64,000 bases of DNA from G963704535 sp963704535 (GCA_963704535.1 OY969916.1:6448001-6512000); one strand, 5' to 3'. Counted from the stretch's first letter, positions 42,581 to 51,259 are shown. Made by a program: numbers and translations. Notes: generated by a model from the letters alone, not told the origin.

Positions 42581-42632
42581 GGTTGACAGCCGCAGTTGAC
42601 AACTGACAACTGACGACTGACGACTGACAAGC
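42581..42632. repeat. CTGACAA heptamer array
   Basis: TTGACAA CTGACAA CTGACGA CTGACGA CTGACAA in tandem with a seven-base period, just before the cdaA start. Confidence 0.75.
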
Positions 42633-42635
42633 GAT

Positions 42636-43472
42636 ATGCCTGAGATTCAGAGCATCCTCGAGTGGATCGGTAAGGTCCTCGATCGGCTCAATCCCTTTTT
42701 CGATGTCAAGCCGCTCCTGGACATCGCGATCGTCTCGCTGATTTTCTTCTGGCTCCTGGGGGTGATTCGTGGCACGCGCGCGGTCCAACTGCTGCGTGGG
42801 ATCGGCGTGGTCCTGGCGCTCTCGATCTTGCTCGGCTCGATCCTGCCGCTTGAGACGTTGAGCTGGCTGCTGAGCAATGCGATCCAGCCGGCGCTGTTCG
42901 TAGCGATTCCGGTGCTCTTTCAGCCCGAGCTGCGCCGGGCGCTCGAAAGCCTGGGGCGAACCAATGATCTGTTCGGGCGTCCGTTCGGCCGGGCCAATCG
43001 CTCCGAGCTGATCGAGACGATCAATGGCGTCGCGCGGGCGGCGCAGCAGCTCTCGCAGCAGGGGGTCGGCGCGCTGATGGTGCTGGAGCGCGAGGTCGGG
43101 CTGCAAGAGTACGCCGACCGGGGCGTGATCCTCGACGCGCGGCTGGCGGTCCCATTGTTACTGAATATCTTCTACCCGAATTCGCCGCTCCACGATATGG
43201 CGGTGATCCTGCGCGGCAACCGGATCCTGGCGGCAAATGTGGTGTTGCCACTGAGCGAGGATGTTGTGGGCCAGCGACGGTATGGGACGCGCCACCGGGC
43301 GGCCAAAGGGATCTCGGAGCAGTCCGACGCGATTGCGGTGGTGGTCTCTGAGGAGACGGGTGCGATCTCGCTCATGAACGACGGCAGGATGGTCAGCTAT
43401 CTCAACGAGGCGCGTCTGCGCAGCATGCTCGCAGGGTTGCTGAAGGTCTCGCTGGAGGAGAATGGGAAGTGA
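42636..43472 (+). CDS. cdaA: Diadenylate cyclase CdaA (c-di-AMP synthase)
   Basis: Makes cyclic di-AMP from two ATP at the membrane. 278 residues: three N-terminal transmembrane helices (about 20-95), then the DAC domain with FQPELRRALESLGR, the RHRAAKGISEQSDAIAVVVSEETGAIS motif and PNSPLHDMAVIL. In characterised CdaA the latter is PLHDGAV. Here the Gly of the DGA triad is Met, while the Asp, Ala and RHR are kept. Activity is likely but should not be taken for granted. The TGA overlaps the GTG start of cdaR (GTGA), the usual cdaA-cdaR operon. No glmM follows. Confidence 0.92.
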   Translation: MPEIQSILEWIGKVLDRLNPFFDVKPLLDIAIVSLIFFWLLGVIRGTRAVQLLRGIGVVLALSILLGSILPLETLSWLLSNAIQPALFVAIPVLFQPELRRALESLGRTNDLFGRPFGRANRSELIETINGVARAAQQLSQQGVGALMVLEREVGLQEYADRGVILDARLAVPLLLNIFYPNSPLHDMAVILRGNRILAANVVLPLSEDVVGQRRYGTRHRAAKGISEQSDAIAVVVSEETGAISLMNDGRMVSYLNEARLRSMLAGLLKVSLEENGK

Positions 43473-44872
43473 CCTGGCTGCGCTCGACGGGTTTGCGCCT
43501 GGTGCTGGCGGTAGGGCTGGGCGTTACGCTCTGGGTTTTTGTATCCTATTCCGTCAACCCCGATCGGCATATTCCTTTCGATAATATACCTGTGAATATC
43601 GAGGGCCTTTCGCCTGGCCTGCTGGTGGTCGACAAAGAGGGCCTACGGGCCGCGCCGCCGCCGATCGACGTGACGGTCGAAGCCGACGCTGATACGCTAG
43701 AGAGCGTGCGCACAAGCGATCTGCATGCGTTTGTCGATTTGCAAGGTCGTGGACCGGGGGAGCATGCGGTCCCGGTCAATGTTCGAACCACGCGCTCCAG
43801 TATCGGGCGGCTCAGTTTCTCAGCTGAGCCCGAGCTGCTGCCGATCAGGATCGAGCAGGAGATCACCAGGACGGTGCCGCTGACGATCGAGGTCTCGGGC
43901 ATTGTGCCGTTTAGCTATGAACGAGGTGTGGCAAGCGCCACCGTCGTGGGCAGCCCGGTGGAGGAGGCGCTCGTGCGGGGGCCGCAGAGCCGCGTGGATC
44001 GGGTGGCGCAGGTGCGCGCGATGGTGAATATCGATCGGCTGACGGCGAATTATATTTCTCCTCGTTTGCTGGAGGCGATCGACGCGGATGGCCAGATCGT
44101 GGCGGGCGTCTTGATCGAGCCGAAGTCGATCGATGTGGAGGTGCCGATCATCTCCAGCGCCGGGATCAAGCGCGTTCCAGTGGTGCCGCGCGTGAGCGGC
44201 GACCCGGCCAGCGGGTATATCGTGGGCGGGGTGTCGGTGGAGCCAATGTTTGTGGATTTGACCGGCAGCTCAGGGCCGCTTGAGCAGGTGCAGAGCGTCT
44301 CGACGCTCGATGTAAGTGTTGAGGGCGCCAGCCGAACCTTCTCGGAGACTGTCGCGCTGGATCTGCCGCCGAATACGATCCTACAGGCCGGTCAGCCCAG
44401 CTTGGCGGTGGTGACGGTGCAGATCGCGCCGATTGCGCGCAGCTTCCAGGTGACGCTGCCGGTGCCGGTACGGGTCTTCGGCGTCGGCGAGGGGCTGTCG
44501 GTGGCGTTCAACCCGACGATCGTAGAGGTCACGCTGTCGGGAACGGCGGCGCAGCTTGAGACGCTTGATCTCAATGCGCTCCAGGCGGTCGTGAATGCGC
44601 GCGAGCTGGAGCCAGGGACGTATGCGATTGCGCCTTCGATTGTGCTGCCGGAGGGGGTGACGCTGGCCGGCGAGCCCCCGCAGGTGACGCTGACGCTTCA
44701 GCCGCCCCCGACGCAGACGCCGACGACGGCGCCCACGCCGGCGGATGTAACGCCAACCGAAACGCCGGCCGAACCCACGCTCACGCCGGCGCCGGCAGGG
44801 CCTACGCCCACCACACCGCCCCCAACACCGGCGGCAGGCCCAACCGAAGCGGCTCCTACGTCTGTACCATGA
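43469..44872 (+). CDS. cdaR: CdaR-type YbbR-domain protein
   Basis: A membrane-anchored regulator of CdaA, 467 residues. An N-terminal signal-anchor (about 9-28, LRLVLAVGLGVTLWVFVSY) is followed by four YbbR domains of about 85-100 residues each (for example NIPVNIEGLSPGLLV, VPVVPRVSGDPASGYIV, VTLPVPVRVFGVGEGLSV). It ends in a low-complexity Thr/Pro/Ala tail of about 65 residues, likely a cell-wall-spanning or disordered region. It begins with GTG overlapping the cdaA stop. The protein acts outside the membrane. Confidence 0.9.
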   Translation: MTWLRSTGLRLVLAVGLGVTLWVFVSYSVNPDRHIPFDNIPVNIEGLSPGLLVVDKEGLRAAPPPIDVTVEADADTLESVRTSDLHAFVDLQGRGPGEHAVPVNVRTTRSSIGRLSFSAEPELLPIRIEQEITRTVPLTIEVSGIVPFSYERGVASATVVGSPVEEALVRGPQSRVDRVAQVRAMVNIDRLTANYISPRLLEAIDADGQIVAGVLIEPKSIDVEVPIISSAGIKRVPVVPRVSGDPASGYIVGGVSVEPMFVDLTGSSGPLEQVQSVSTLDVSVEGASRTFSETVALDLPPNTILQAGQPSLAVVTVQIAPIARSFQVTLPVPVRVFGVGEGLSVAFNPTIVEVTLSGTAAQLETLDLNALQAVVNARELEPGTYAIAPSIVLPEGVTLAGEPPQVTLTLQPPPTQTPTTAPTPADVTPTETPAEPTLTPAPAGPTPTTPPPTPAAGPTEAAPTSVP

Positions 44873-44883
44873 TCGCGGAATTA

Positions 44884-45003
44884 GGGACTCTCGAAAAATA
44901 AACTATCCCGGAGTGTGTTACGTGTTGCGTGTTGCGTGAGTCGGCGCGACGCAGCACGCAACACGTAACACGAGCCTGGCTCATTTAAAAATCGAGAGTG
45001 CCT
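44884..45003. repeat. Family E element with an internal heptamer hairpin
   Basis: Ends GGGACTCTCGA and TCGAGAGTGCC, flanked by TA on both sides. Inside are CGTGTTG CGTGTTG CGTGAG and CGCAGCA CGCAACA CGTAACA heptamer arms. AAAAATAAACTATCCCGG after the left end is repeated at 52479-52497. Confidence 0.7.
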
Positions 45004-45025
45004 TAGTTGAGGAAAGGATTGGGGT

Positions 45026-45316
45026 ATGGCGCTGACGATCGAGGAAGTCAAGCACGTGGCCCGGCTCGCGCGGCTGCGGCTCTCTCCAGAGGAGCTTGAG
45101 ACGATGCGCGCGGAACTCTCGCACATCCTGGGCTATATCGACATGCTCAAGGAGGTCGATGTCTCCGATGTGCCGCCGACAGCCCAGGTGACGGATCTGC
45201 TCAATGTCGTGCGCCCCGACGAGGTGCGCCCATCGCTGCCGCGCGAGGATGCGCTCGCAAACGCGCCCGACCAGCGGGAAGGGATGTTCCGGGTCGGCGC
45301 GATTTTCGAGGAGTGA
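45026..45316 (+). CDS. gatC: Asp-tRNA(Asn)/Glu-tRNA(Gln) amidotransferase subunit GatC
   Basis: The small subunit stabilising GatA in the GatCAB amidotransferase that converts mischarged Glu-tRNA(Gln) or Asp-tRNA(Asn). 96 residues, opening LTIEEVKHVARLARLRLSPEELETMRAELSHILGYIDMLKEVD. It ends with NAPDQREGMFRVGAIFEE, the conserved GatC tail. A good ribosome binding site region (GAGGAAAGGATTGGGGT) precedes ATG 45026. gatA and gatB are not adjacent, unlike in many genomes. A GatCAB system would allow Asn-tRNA to be made even without the asnS gene, which is broken 1 kb downstream. Confidence 0.93.
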   Translation: MALTIEEVKHVARLARLRLSPEELETMRAELSHILGYIDMLKEVDVSDVPPTAQVTDLLNVVRPDEVRPSLPREDALANAPDQREGMFRVGAIFEE

Positions 45317-45420
45317 TGCCTGCAACATCGCCGAGCTGCTGAACGTCACATCGGCATACCGCAGCGACAAACGATCACGCAGGCCGCGACAGTTAGGCGG
45401 CATACTCACTGAAGGGGGCT

Positions 45421-45888
45421 ATGATGTACAACGGCAGTGGAAACAGGTATGGCAACGGCGGTACGGGGCGCGGCGCCGGCATCCCGCCGCTCTATTTATA
45501 TATTGGGATCGGGCTGCTGGTGCTGCTCGGCATTTGGTTGCTGGCTGGGTTCTTCCGCGCCGGGGTCGAGGGGTACTTCGCGCTGGCGGCCGGGGTCCTG
45601 CTGGTGCTGGGGAATCTGCGCGATTTGATCGCCAACCCGTTCCTACAGCGGTCGAACGTGGCACTGCTCAATACGCTGATCGGCGGTGGGCTGATCTTCT
45701 TCTTCCTGGGTAAGGGGGGGTTTCCGCCGATCGGCCCGATCTGGTATGTGCCGGCGCTGCTGCTGCTGCTGATCGCCGCGCCGCTGATGCTGGGCCGCGC
45801 GACGGTTTACACCGCGTATCTTGGCGCAGCGCGCAATGCGATCGGGGGTGTTCGGCGGGTGGTGAGCGACCGGCTGCGCACGTACTAG
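45421..45888 (+). CDS. Membrane protein of unknown function (155 aa)
   Basis: A Gly/Asn/Tyr-rich N-terminus (MMYNGSGNRYGNGGTGRGAG) is followed by about four hydrophobic helices: LYLYIGIGLLVLLGIWLLAGFF, ALAAGVLLVLGNL, LLNTLIGGGLIFFFLG and YVPALLLLLIAAPLML. No family was recognised. AAGGGGGCT precedes the ATG. It follows gatC by about 100 bases and may share its transcript. Confidence 0.65.
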   Translation: MMYNGSGNRYGNGGTGRGAGIPPLYLYIGIGLLVLLGIWLLAGFFRAGVEGYFALAAGVLLVLGNLRDLIANPFLQRSNVALLNTLIGGGLIFFFLGKGGFPPIGPIWYVPALLLLLIAAPLMLGRATVYTAYLGAARNAIGGVRRVVSDRLRTY

Positions 45889-45900
45889 ACCTTTCGTCCA

Positions 45901-46044
45901 TTAGAGATTGGAGATTGGAGATTAGGGATTGACGCACTCAATCTCTGATCTCCAATCTCTTTTCTTTATCATGGGATTAGAGATTGGAGATTGCCGCCAT
46001 CCGGCAATCTCCAATCTCTAATCTCTAATCTCTAATCTCTAATT
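45901..46044. repeat. Two GAGATTG heptamer hairpins
   Basis: GAGATTG GAGATTG GAGATTA GGGATTG pairs with CAATCTC...CCAATCTC (45901-45960). A second hairpin (45974-46044) has GAGATTG words on the left and five ATCTCTA words on the right. Seven-base period throughout. Confidence 0.8.
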
Positions 46045-46049
46045 TCTTT

Positions 46050-46165
46050 AGACAAGGTTCTTGGGAGCTTTACAATTCTGGAGAAAAAGGGGGTTTGAGG
46101 GGGCCGCCCCTCAGTCTCCCCCACCCACATTGTAAAGGAGAATGGCGCCTTCCGAAACCTTGTCT
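46050..46165. repeat. Family B palindromic element (intact reference copy)
   Basis: AGACAAGGTT...AACCTTGTCT terminal repeats (10 of 10), CTTTACAATTCTGG and CATTGTAAAGGAG interior arms, core TTTGAGGGGGCCGCCCCTCA. TA flanks both ends. On the minus strand, TA plus the element's A forms the asnS TAA stop. Confidence 0.8.
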
Positions 46166-47495
46166 TAGGGATAGATGCGGTAAAGCGTGCGCGGGAATGG
46201 GATGGTCTCGCGGATGTGGTGCGTGCCGGCGATCCAGGCGGTGCAGCCGCTCGATGCCCATGCCGAAGCCGCTGTGGGGGACGCTGCCGTAGCGCCGCAG
46301 GTCGAGGTACCACTGGTAGTCCTCGACGTTGAGGCCGTGCTCCTGGATGCGGCGTTCGAGCAGGCCGGCGTCGTGGATGCGCTGGGAGCCGCCGATGATC
46401 TCGCCGTAGCCTTCGGGCGCGAGCAGGTCGGCGCAGAGCGCCACCTCGGGGCGCTGCGGGTCCGGCTCCATATAGAACGCTTTGATCGGCGGTGGGGAAT
46501 TTTTCGACAAACACCGGCTTCTCGAACTGCGAGGCGATCAGCGTCTCGTGCGGCGCGCCGAAATCTTCGCCCCAGGGGATCGGCGTCACAGCCTTCGACC
46601 AGGGCGTGCTTCTCGGCGATCAGCGGCAAGCGCGTCGTCGTAGGTGATGCGCGGGAAGGGCGGGACGCAGCGCTCGAGCGCCGTGCGGTCGCGCTCCAGG
46701 ACCTCTCAGGTCGGCGGCGCAGCGCTCCAGGCAACGCTGCACGAATCGCGCTGACAAAGCTTCTCCTGGAGCACCAGGTTGTCGGCGTGGGTCGCGAACG
46801 CGACCTCCGGCTCGATCATCCAGAACTCGGTCAGGTGCCGGCGGGTCTTGGACTTCTCGGCGCGGAAGGTCGGGCCGAAGCAGTAGACCTTGCCGAAGCT
46901 CATCATCCCGGCCTCGACGTAGAGCTGGCCGGTCTGGGCCAGGTAGGCCTTGCCGAGGTCGAAGTACTTCGGTCGCGAACAGGTTTGAGGTGCCCTCGGC
47001 GGCCACCGGCGTCAGGATCGGCGTGTCGAAGCGGATGAAGCCCTGGGCGTTGAGCCATTCCTGGGCGGCGGCGATCACCTCGGCGCGCATGCGCAGCAGC
47101 GCGTGCTGCTTGGATGAGCGCACCCACAGGTGCCGGTGCTCCATCAGGAACTCGATGCCGTGCTCCTTGGGGCTGATCGGGTAGTCGTCGGTGATGTGGA
47201 CAACCTCGATGCCGCTCACATCGAGTTCGTAGCCGCCGGGCGCGCGGGCGTCGGCGCGGACGGAGCCGGTGATGCGGCAGGAGCTTTCCAGGGTCAGGCT
47301 CTGCGCTGCGGCGAACACCTCCTCGGCCACATTCTTCTTGAAGATCACGCACTGGATCGTGCCGCTGCCATCGCGCAGGCGGATGAAGACCAGTTTGCCC
47401 TTCTCGGTCTTGTGCGCGACCCAGCCGGCCAGTGTGACGACTTGGCCGTCGTGGCGGGCGATGCCGGCGATCGATGCGCTGGGCAGGAGTGACAT
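46165..47495 (-). pseudogene. asnS: Asparaginyl-tRNA synthetase, broken by at least seven frame changes
   Basis: Class II synthetase charging tRNA(Asn). It starts MSLLPSASIAGIARHDGQVVTLAGWVAHK, an anticodon-binding OB fold, at ATG 47495. All class II motifs are readable, but in different frames: PILTPVAAEGTSNLF (motif 1 region), FRAEKSKTRRHLTEFWMIEPE (motif 2) and GFGMGIERL (motif 3). The frame changes near 46970, 46755, 46708, 46627, 46595, 46487 and 46243. Each is mended by one inserted or removed base (for example an extra G in ACCGAAGTAC before YFDLGKAYLAQTGQL). Since residues on either side are conserved, this is either a very recent decay or a stretch of poor sequence. The final IYP ends at a TAA formed with a family B element. 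Confidence 0.85.
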
Positions 47496-47534
47496 GGCAA
47501 TACCTCTCAAGCAGGACCAAACACGATGCTCGGC

Positions 47535-47543
47535 AGTATAGCA
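47535..47543 (-). promoter_or_regulatory. Extended -10 promoter of asnS
   Basis: Minus strand TGCTATACT about 40 bases before the asnS ATG. Confidence 0.45.
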
Positions 47544-47706
47544 TAAAAGTGGCGGGCGCACCCCTTCGATACGGCCTGCGGGCCTACTCAGGGTGCTTGT
47601 CCACGACTTTGGCATGGCCCTGTAGCGACGGTAATGGGATAACGACTATGCGTTTTGTGGTATCTTTAACGGCACAGATTGAGAACTGTCTGAAAAGGAG
47701 GAGACA

Positions 47707-48351
47707 ATGGCGCCAGAGATGACCTTTGAACAGGTGAGTCCGTACCTGGATAGCTTGGTGCCCGCGCGCCCAGCGGAGTTACAGGCCATGGAGGCCTATG
47801 CGCGCGAGCATGGCTTTCCGATCATCGGCCCGGCGGCAGGCTACATGTGCTATCAGATCGCCCGTCTGATGGGTGCGCGGCGGGTGTTTGAGCTTGGCTC
47901 CGGCTATGGCTACTCGACTGCCTGGTTCGCACGCGCGGTTCAGGAGAACGGCGGCGGGGAAGTCCATCACGTCGTCTGGGATGAGGACCTTTCGCAGCGG
48001 GCGCGCGGGCACCTGGGCGCGCTGGGCCTGGGCTCGGTGGTCCAGTTCCACATGAGCGAGGCAGTGCAGGCTTTGAAGGAGACGCCTGGACCGTTCGACC
48101 TGATCTTCAACGACATTGATAAGGAAGGCTACCCGGCATCGCTGCCGGTGATCGCCGAGAAGCTGCGTCCAGGCGGCGTGCTGATCATCGACAACATGCT
48201 CTGGCACGGGCGCATCTTCGACCAGGGCGACCACTCGCCGGAGACTGAGGGTGTCCACGAGGTGACCAAACTGCTCACCACCGACCCGGCTTGGATCTCT
48301 TCGCTTATGCCGATCCGCGACGGGCTGATCGTCGCGTACAAGCAGCAGTGA
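47707..48351 (+). CDS. Family 3 O-methyltransferase (catechol/caffeoyl-CoA type)
   Basis: A 214-residue SAM-dependent O-methyltransferase. Motif I is RVFELGSGYGYSTAWFA (about 58-74). The metal- and substrate-site residues include FDLIFNDIDKEGYPASLPVI (usual D-x-x-K) and GGVLIIDNMLWHGRIFD (DN-x-LW-G), all typical of the family. AGGAGGAG precedes the ATG. The probable substrate is a small catechol-type or other hydroxyl compound, not identifiable here. The TGA stop lies in the first word of a GTGAAAC heptamer array. Confidence 0.9.
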   Translation: MAPEMTFEQVSPYLDSLVPARPAELQAMEAYAREHGFPIIGPAAGYMCYQIARLMGARRVFELGSGYGYSTAWFARAVQENGGGEVHHVVWDEDLSQRARGHLGALGLGSVVQFHMSEAVQALKETPGPFDLIFNDIDKEGYPASLPVIAEKLRPGGVLIIDNMLWHGRIFDQGDHSPETEGVHEVTKLLTTDPAWISSLMPIRDGLIVAYKQQ

Positions 48352-48402
48352 AACGTGAAACGTGATGCGTGAAACGTGAACTCGACTCACGCATCACGCT
48401 TC
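48348..48402. repeat. GTGAAAC heptamer hairpin
   Basis: GTGAAAC GTGAAAC GTGATGC GTGAAAC GTGAACT, then inverse ACTCACGCATCACGC. It begins inside the stop codon of the O-methyltransferase and lies between convergent genes. Confidence 0.8.
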
Positions 48403-48410
48403 GGCTAGAT

Positions 48411-49199
48411 CTAATCGCGGGGCGGCTGCGTCGAGCGCGCGCCATTTTCGCGCTCGGCCAGCTCGCCGCCGATCATGCGGTCGCGCGTCTCCTGGCGGGT
48501 AGGCGCCTCGTCGCTGGAGCGCTCCAGCGTCGTGATTGCGAGGGCGATAATAAATGCGTTGAAGACCACGCCCGTCAGGAGCACCAGCCAGGCCGGGATC
48601 GGTCCGATCTGGATGCGGTAATACAGCTCGCGCAGCGAGTTGGGAGTGCTGGGGTGAATAGTGACTTTAACAACCCAGCTCATCAGCAGCACGCCGAAGA
48701 TCCAGATGTAGTTCCGGCGCAACCGCCGCCCAAGCGCTTCCCAGAGGGTGATGCTGAAGCGCGGGTGCAGCAGGTCGTTGGCCAGGAGTTGGCGCCAGTT
48801 ATCGAAGTCCTGTTGGGTCGCGGGGGTGAGCATATCGGCGAAGAATTCGGTCTCCATCAGGCGCACGCGTGATCGCCACAGGTCGTAGAACATGTAGCGG
48901 CGGGCCTCGATGTAGAGGAAGAACAGGATCAGCAGCGAGTTGATCAGGATCATGACGTGGGTGTTGTTGGCGCTGCTGAAGGCGAAGGAGAGCGTGGCTC
49001 CGGTGGTCAGCACAGCCCAGTTGGTCGTGCCGTCGAGCCGCATACGCCACGTATTGGCCCGCCCGACCTCGCCGCGGTACAGGTGGACCATGGCGGTGTT
49101 GAACTCAGTCGCCGTGAGCGAGCGGGCCGGCGGGCCGACCGCGAGGGTGTGCTCCGATGAGCGCGCCGGTGGAGCCTGTGCCTCTGGTGTGATTTTCAT
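48411..49199 (-). CDS. DUF2270 integral membrane protein
   Basis: A 262-residue protein with the DUF2270 pattern: FNTAMVHLYRGEVGRANTWRMRLDGTTNWAVLTTGATLSFAFS (about 35-77), HVMILINSLLILFFLYIEARRYMFYDLWRSRVRLMETEFFA, and two more hydrophobic helices near residues 180-240. The function of the family is unknown. The start at ATG 49199 overlaps the stop of the upstream 60-residue gene by four bases (ATGA), so the two are translationally coupled. The frame remains open further upstream but there it overlaps that gene. Confidence 0.88.
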   Translation of the reverse strand: MKITPEAQAPPARSSEHTLAVGPPARSLTATEFNTAMVHLYRGEVGRANTWRMRLDGTTNWAVLTTGATLSFAFSSANNTHVMILINSLLILFFLYIEARRYMFYDLWRSRVRLMETEFFADMLTPATQQDFDNWRQLLANDLLHPRFSITLWEALGRRLRRNYIWIFGVLLMSWVVKVTIHPSTPNSLRELYYRIQIGPIPAWLVLLTGVVFNAFIIALAITTLERSSDEAPTRQETRDRMIGGELAERENGARSTQPPRD

Positions 49200-49378
49200 C
49201 GTGAGAACAGTAATCTCAGCGCCGCGTAGATGCCAATCACCAGCAAGACAAAGAGGAGTAGGAAGCTGATTAGGTTGAGGCGAACGAGAAAAACGAAATT
49301 CACCCGGCTCCAGATCAAGAGAAACGCGCCGACCAGGGCGATGACGACGAGCCAGCGATTGCGTCCACGTCGGTACAT
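49196..49378 (-). CDS. Small membrane protein (60 aa) coupled to DUF2270
   Basis: MYRRGRNRW followed by two hydrophobic helices (WLVVIALVGAFLLIW and LISFLLLFVLLVIGIYAALRLL) and a basic end. The ATGA overlap with the DUF2270 gene supports it as a real gene and suggests that the two proteins work together. No family recognised. Confidence 0.65.
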   Translation of the reverse strand: MYRRGRNRWLVVIALVGAFLLIWSRVNFVFLVRLNLISFLLLFVLLVIGIYAALRLLFSR

Positions 49379-49484
49379 AATGCCTCATCAGGCAGTCCAA
49401 TTGTGTACCCCGCATTATACAGCGCCTGTGATCGGATGTCCATATTTCCGTGGGGCTGTTGGAAAAGCGGGGTTGCCGGCGATA

Positions 49485-49493
49485 TGCTATAAT
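49485..49493 (+). promoter_or_regulatory. Extended -10 promoter of the adenine methylase gene
   Basis: TGCTATAAT, about 108 bases before the ATG at 49602. Confidence 0.5.
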
Positions 49494-49601
49494 CGGCGAA
49501 CACGAGTCCTACGCAGCGGACGTCAGCGACCAGCGTCTCGGCGGGGTGGGTTGAACAACGGTAAACCTATCCGGTCCTGAAAGCGCACCAAGGAACCTCT
49601 G

Positions 49602-50555
49602 ATGGCTCCGGCTGCCTCCATAGAAGAGTTAACTGATCGCATGAGCCAGTCCTCGTTCACTATCGAGGCTCCGGTTTCCGTGCGCCCATTTATCAAGTGG
49701 GCCGGCGGCAAAGGCCAACTGTTGGCGGAGCTATCGCAACGACTGCCGCGCGGCTTCGGGCGCTACCATGAGCCGTTTGTCGGCGGTGCGGCGCTGTTCT
49801 TTCATCTCTACAACAACGCCCGCCTGGGTTCGGGGGCGGTGTTGAGCGATTACAACCACGAACTCATCCTGTGCTACCAGATGATCCGCGACGACGTCGA
49901 GGCGCTGATCGCGGCGCTGGTGGAGCACGCACGGCACCGGCTGGACCGCGACTATTTTATGCACATCCGCAGTTGGGATCGCCAGCCCGGCTTCGAGCAG
50001 CGCAGCCCGGTCGAGCGCGCGGCCAGGACGATCTTCATCAACCGGACCTGCTACAACGGCTTGTACCGGCTCAACAACAAGGGCCAGTTCAACGCGCCCT
50101 TCGGCTACTATAAGAATCCCCTGATCTACGACTCCGACAACATGCGCGCGGTCAGCGACGCCCTGCGGGAGGTCGAGTTGCGCGTCGGGGATTTTGGAGA
50201 CGTGGGGGAGCGCGCCGAGCCGGGCGACCTGGTCTACTTCGACCCGCCTTACGTCCCGGTCAGCGCCACCTCGTCGTTCACGCACTACACCGGCCAGACG
50301 TTCGGCCCCGACGATCAGTGGCGCCTGGCGCGCCTGTTCGACAAGCTCATGGAGCGGGGCGTTTATGTGATGCTGAGTAACTCGCACACGCCGCTGACGC
50401 GCGAGTTGTACGCGGCCCACGCGGTGAGCACCTCGGTGGTGCTGGCGAGCCGCAAGATCAACTGCGACGGGCGCAAGCGCGGCAATGTCGAGGAGTTGAT
50501 CGTGTGCGGCTACCGGCCAGGGCAGAACGGCGTTTCGCCGGATATGAAGGGGTGA
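49602..50555 (+). CDS. D12-class N6-adenine DNA methyltransferase (Dam-like, orphan)
   Basis: Methylates adenine N6 in a short DNA target, 317 residues. The SAM-binding motif is FIKWAGGKGQLL (about 30-41), with YHEPFVGGAALFFHL following, and the catalytic motif IV is VYFDPPYVPVS (DPPY). INRTCYNGLYRLNNKGQFNAPFG is the conserved Dam/DpnM segment. No restriction enzyme gene is near, so it is an orphan methylase or the rest is elsewhere. The last residues (DMKG) and the TGA lie in an octamer repeat array, so the C-terminus may have been replaced. Start could also be ATG 49641 (MSQSSFTIEAP). Confidence 0.92.
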   Translation: MAPAASIEELTDRMSQSSFTIEAPVSVRPFIKWAGGKGQLLAELSQRLPRGFGRYHEPFVGGAALFFHLYNNARLGSGAVLSDYNHELILCYQMIRDDVEALIAALVEHARHRLDRDYFMHIRSWDRQPGFEQRSPVERAARTIFINRTCYNGLYRLNNKGQFNAPFGYYKNPLIYDSDNMRAVSDALREVELRVGDFGDVGERAEPGDLVYFDPPYVPVSATSSFTHYTGQTFGPDDQWRLARLFDKLMERGVYVMLSNSHTPLTRELYAAHAVSTSVVLASRKINCDGRKRGNVEELIVCGYRPGQNGVSPDMKG

Positions 50556-50614
50556 AAGGGTGAAGGGGTCGCGCTTCCCTTCACCCCTTCACCCTTTCAC
50601 CCTTTCACCCTTGA
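50546..50614. repeat. GAAGGGGT / TTCACCCT octamer hairpin
   Basis: GAAGGGGT GAAAGGGT GAAGGGGT on the left and TTCACCCC TTCACCCT TTCACCCT TTCACCCT on the right, with an eight-base period. It begins within the last codons of the methylase gene and ends three bases before the response regulator ATG. Confidence 0.8.
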
Positions 50615-50617
50615 GCT

Positions 50618-51259
50618 ATGTCTATTCGCATCCTGATAGCCGATGACCACCCGATCGTTCGCGAAGGGCTGATCGCGGTGCTTGAGACCCAGCCCGACTT
50701 TGTGATCGCCGGCGAGGCGGCCAGCGGTGCGCGAGTGGTCGAGCAGGCGGCGGCGCTGCGCCCGGATGTGATCCTGCTGGACCTGGAGCTGCCCGAGATG
50801 GACGGTGTAGCCGCGCTGCGGGCGATTCGAGCGGCCGACCCGGCGGCGAAGGTGATTATCTTCACCGCCTTCGACACCGACGAGCGTATCCTGAGCGCGG
50901 TTCGCGCCGGCGCGCAGGGCTACCTGCTCAAGGGCGCTCCACGCGACGACCTGTTCCAGGCCATCCGGGTGGTCCACGACGGCGGGTCGCTGCTACAGCC
51001 GGTGGTCGCGGCGCGGCTGCTGCGCCAGGTCAGCGGCGCGGCGGCGCCGACCGCGCTGCCCGAGCCGCTCACCGAGCGTGAGCTTGAGGTGCTGGGCCTA
51101 CTGGCGAAGGGCCGCCAGAACAAGGAGATCGCCAATGAGCTGTGGATCAGCGAGCGCACGGTGAAGTTCCACGTCTCGGCGATTCTGTCGAAGCTGGGGG
51201 TCGGGAACCGAACCGAGGCGGTGAGCAAGGCGGCACAGCTTGGGTTAGTTGAGTTGTAA
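50618..51259 (+). CDS. NarL/FixJ-type response regulator
   Basis: A two-component transcription factor, 213 residues. The receiver domain (1-120) has acidic pocket ADDHP, phospho-acceptor Asp in ILLDLELPEMDG (about residue 54), and the switch residues TA and K (YLLKGAP). The LuxR-type HTH (about 148-210) contains LTERELEVLGLLAKGRQNKEIANELWISERTVKFHV. No kinase gene is adjacent. The frameshifted HisKA_3 kinase at 5275 is of the right class, but linkage is only a guess. The ribosome binding site is poor because a repeat occupies the leader. The TAA is TA plus the first base of a family A element. Confidence 0.93.
   Translation: MSIRILIADDHPIVREGLIAVLETQPDFVIAGEAASGARVVEQAAALRPDVILLDLELPEMDGVAALRAIRAADPAAKVIIFTAFDTDERILSAVRAGAQGYLLKGAPRDDLFQAIRVVHDGGSLLQPVVAARLLRQVSGAAAPTALPEPLTERELEVLGLLAKGRQNKEIANELWISERTVKFHVSAILSKLGVGNRTEAVSKAAQLGLVEL

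Noticed and set aside
45901..46044. Possible CRISPR array from the repeated GAGATTG/ATCTCTA words
   Set aside because: Units are seven bases with no spacers and there are no cas genes. It is a heptamer hairpin.
49602..50555. Restriction-modification system around the D12 methylase
   Set aside because: No endonuclease or specificity gene is next to it. The neighbours are a DUF2270 gene and a response regulator.
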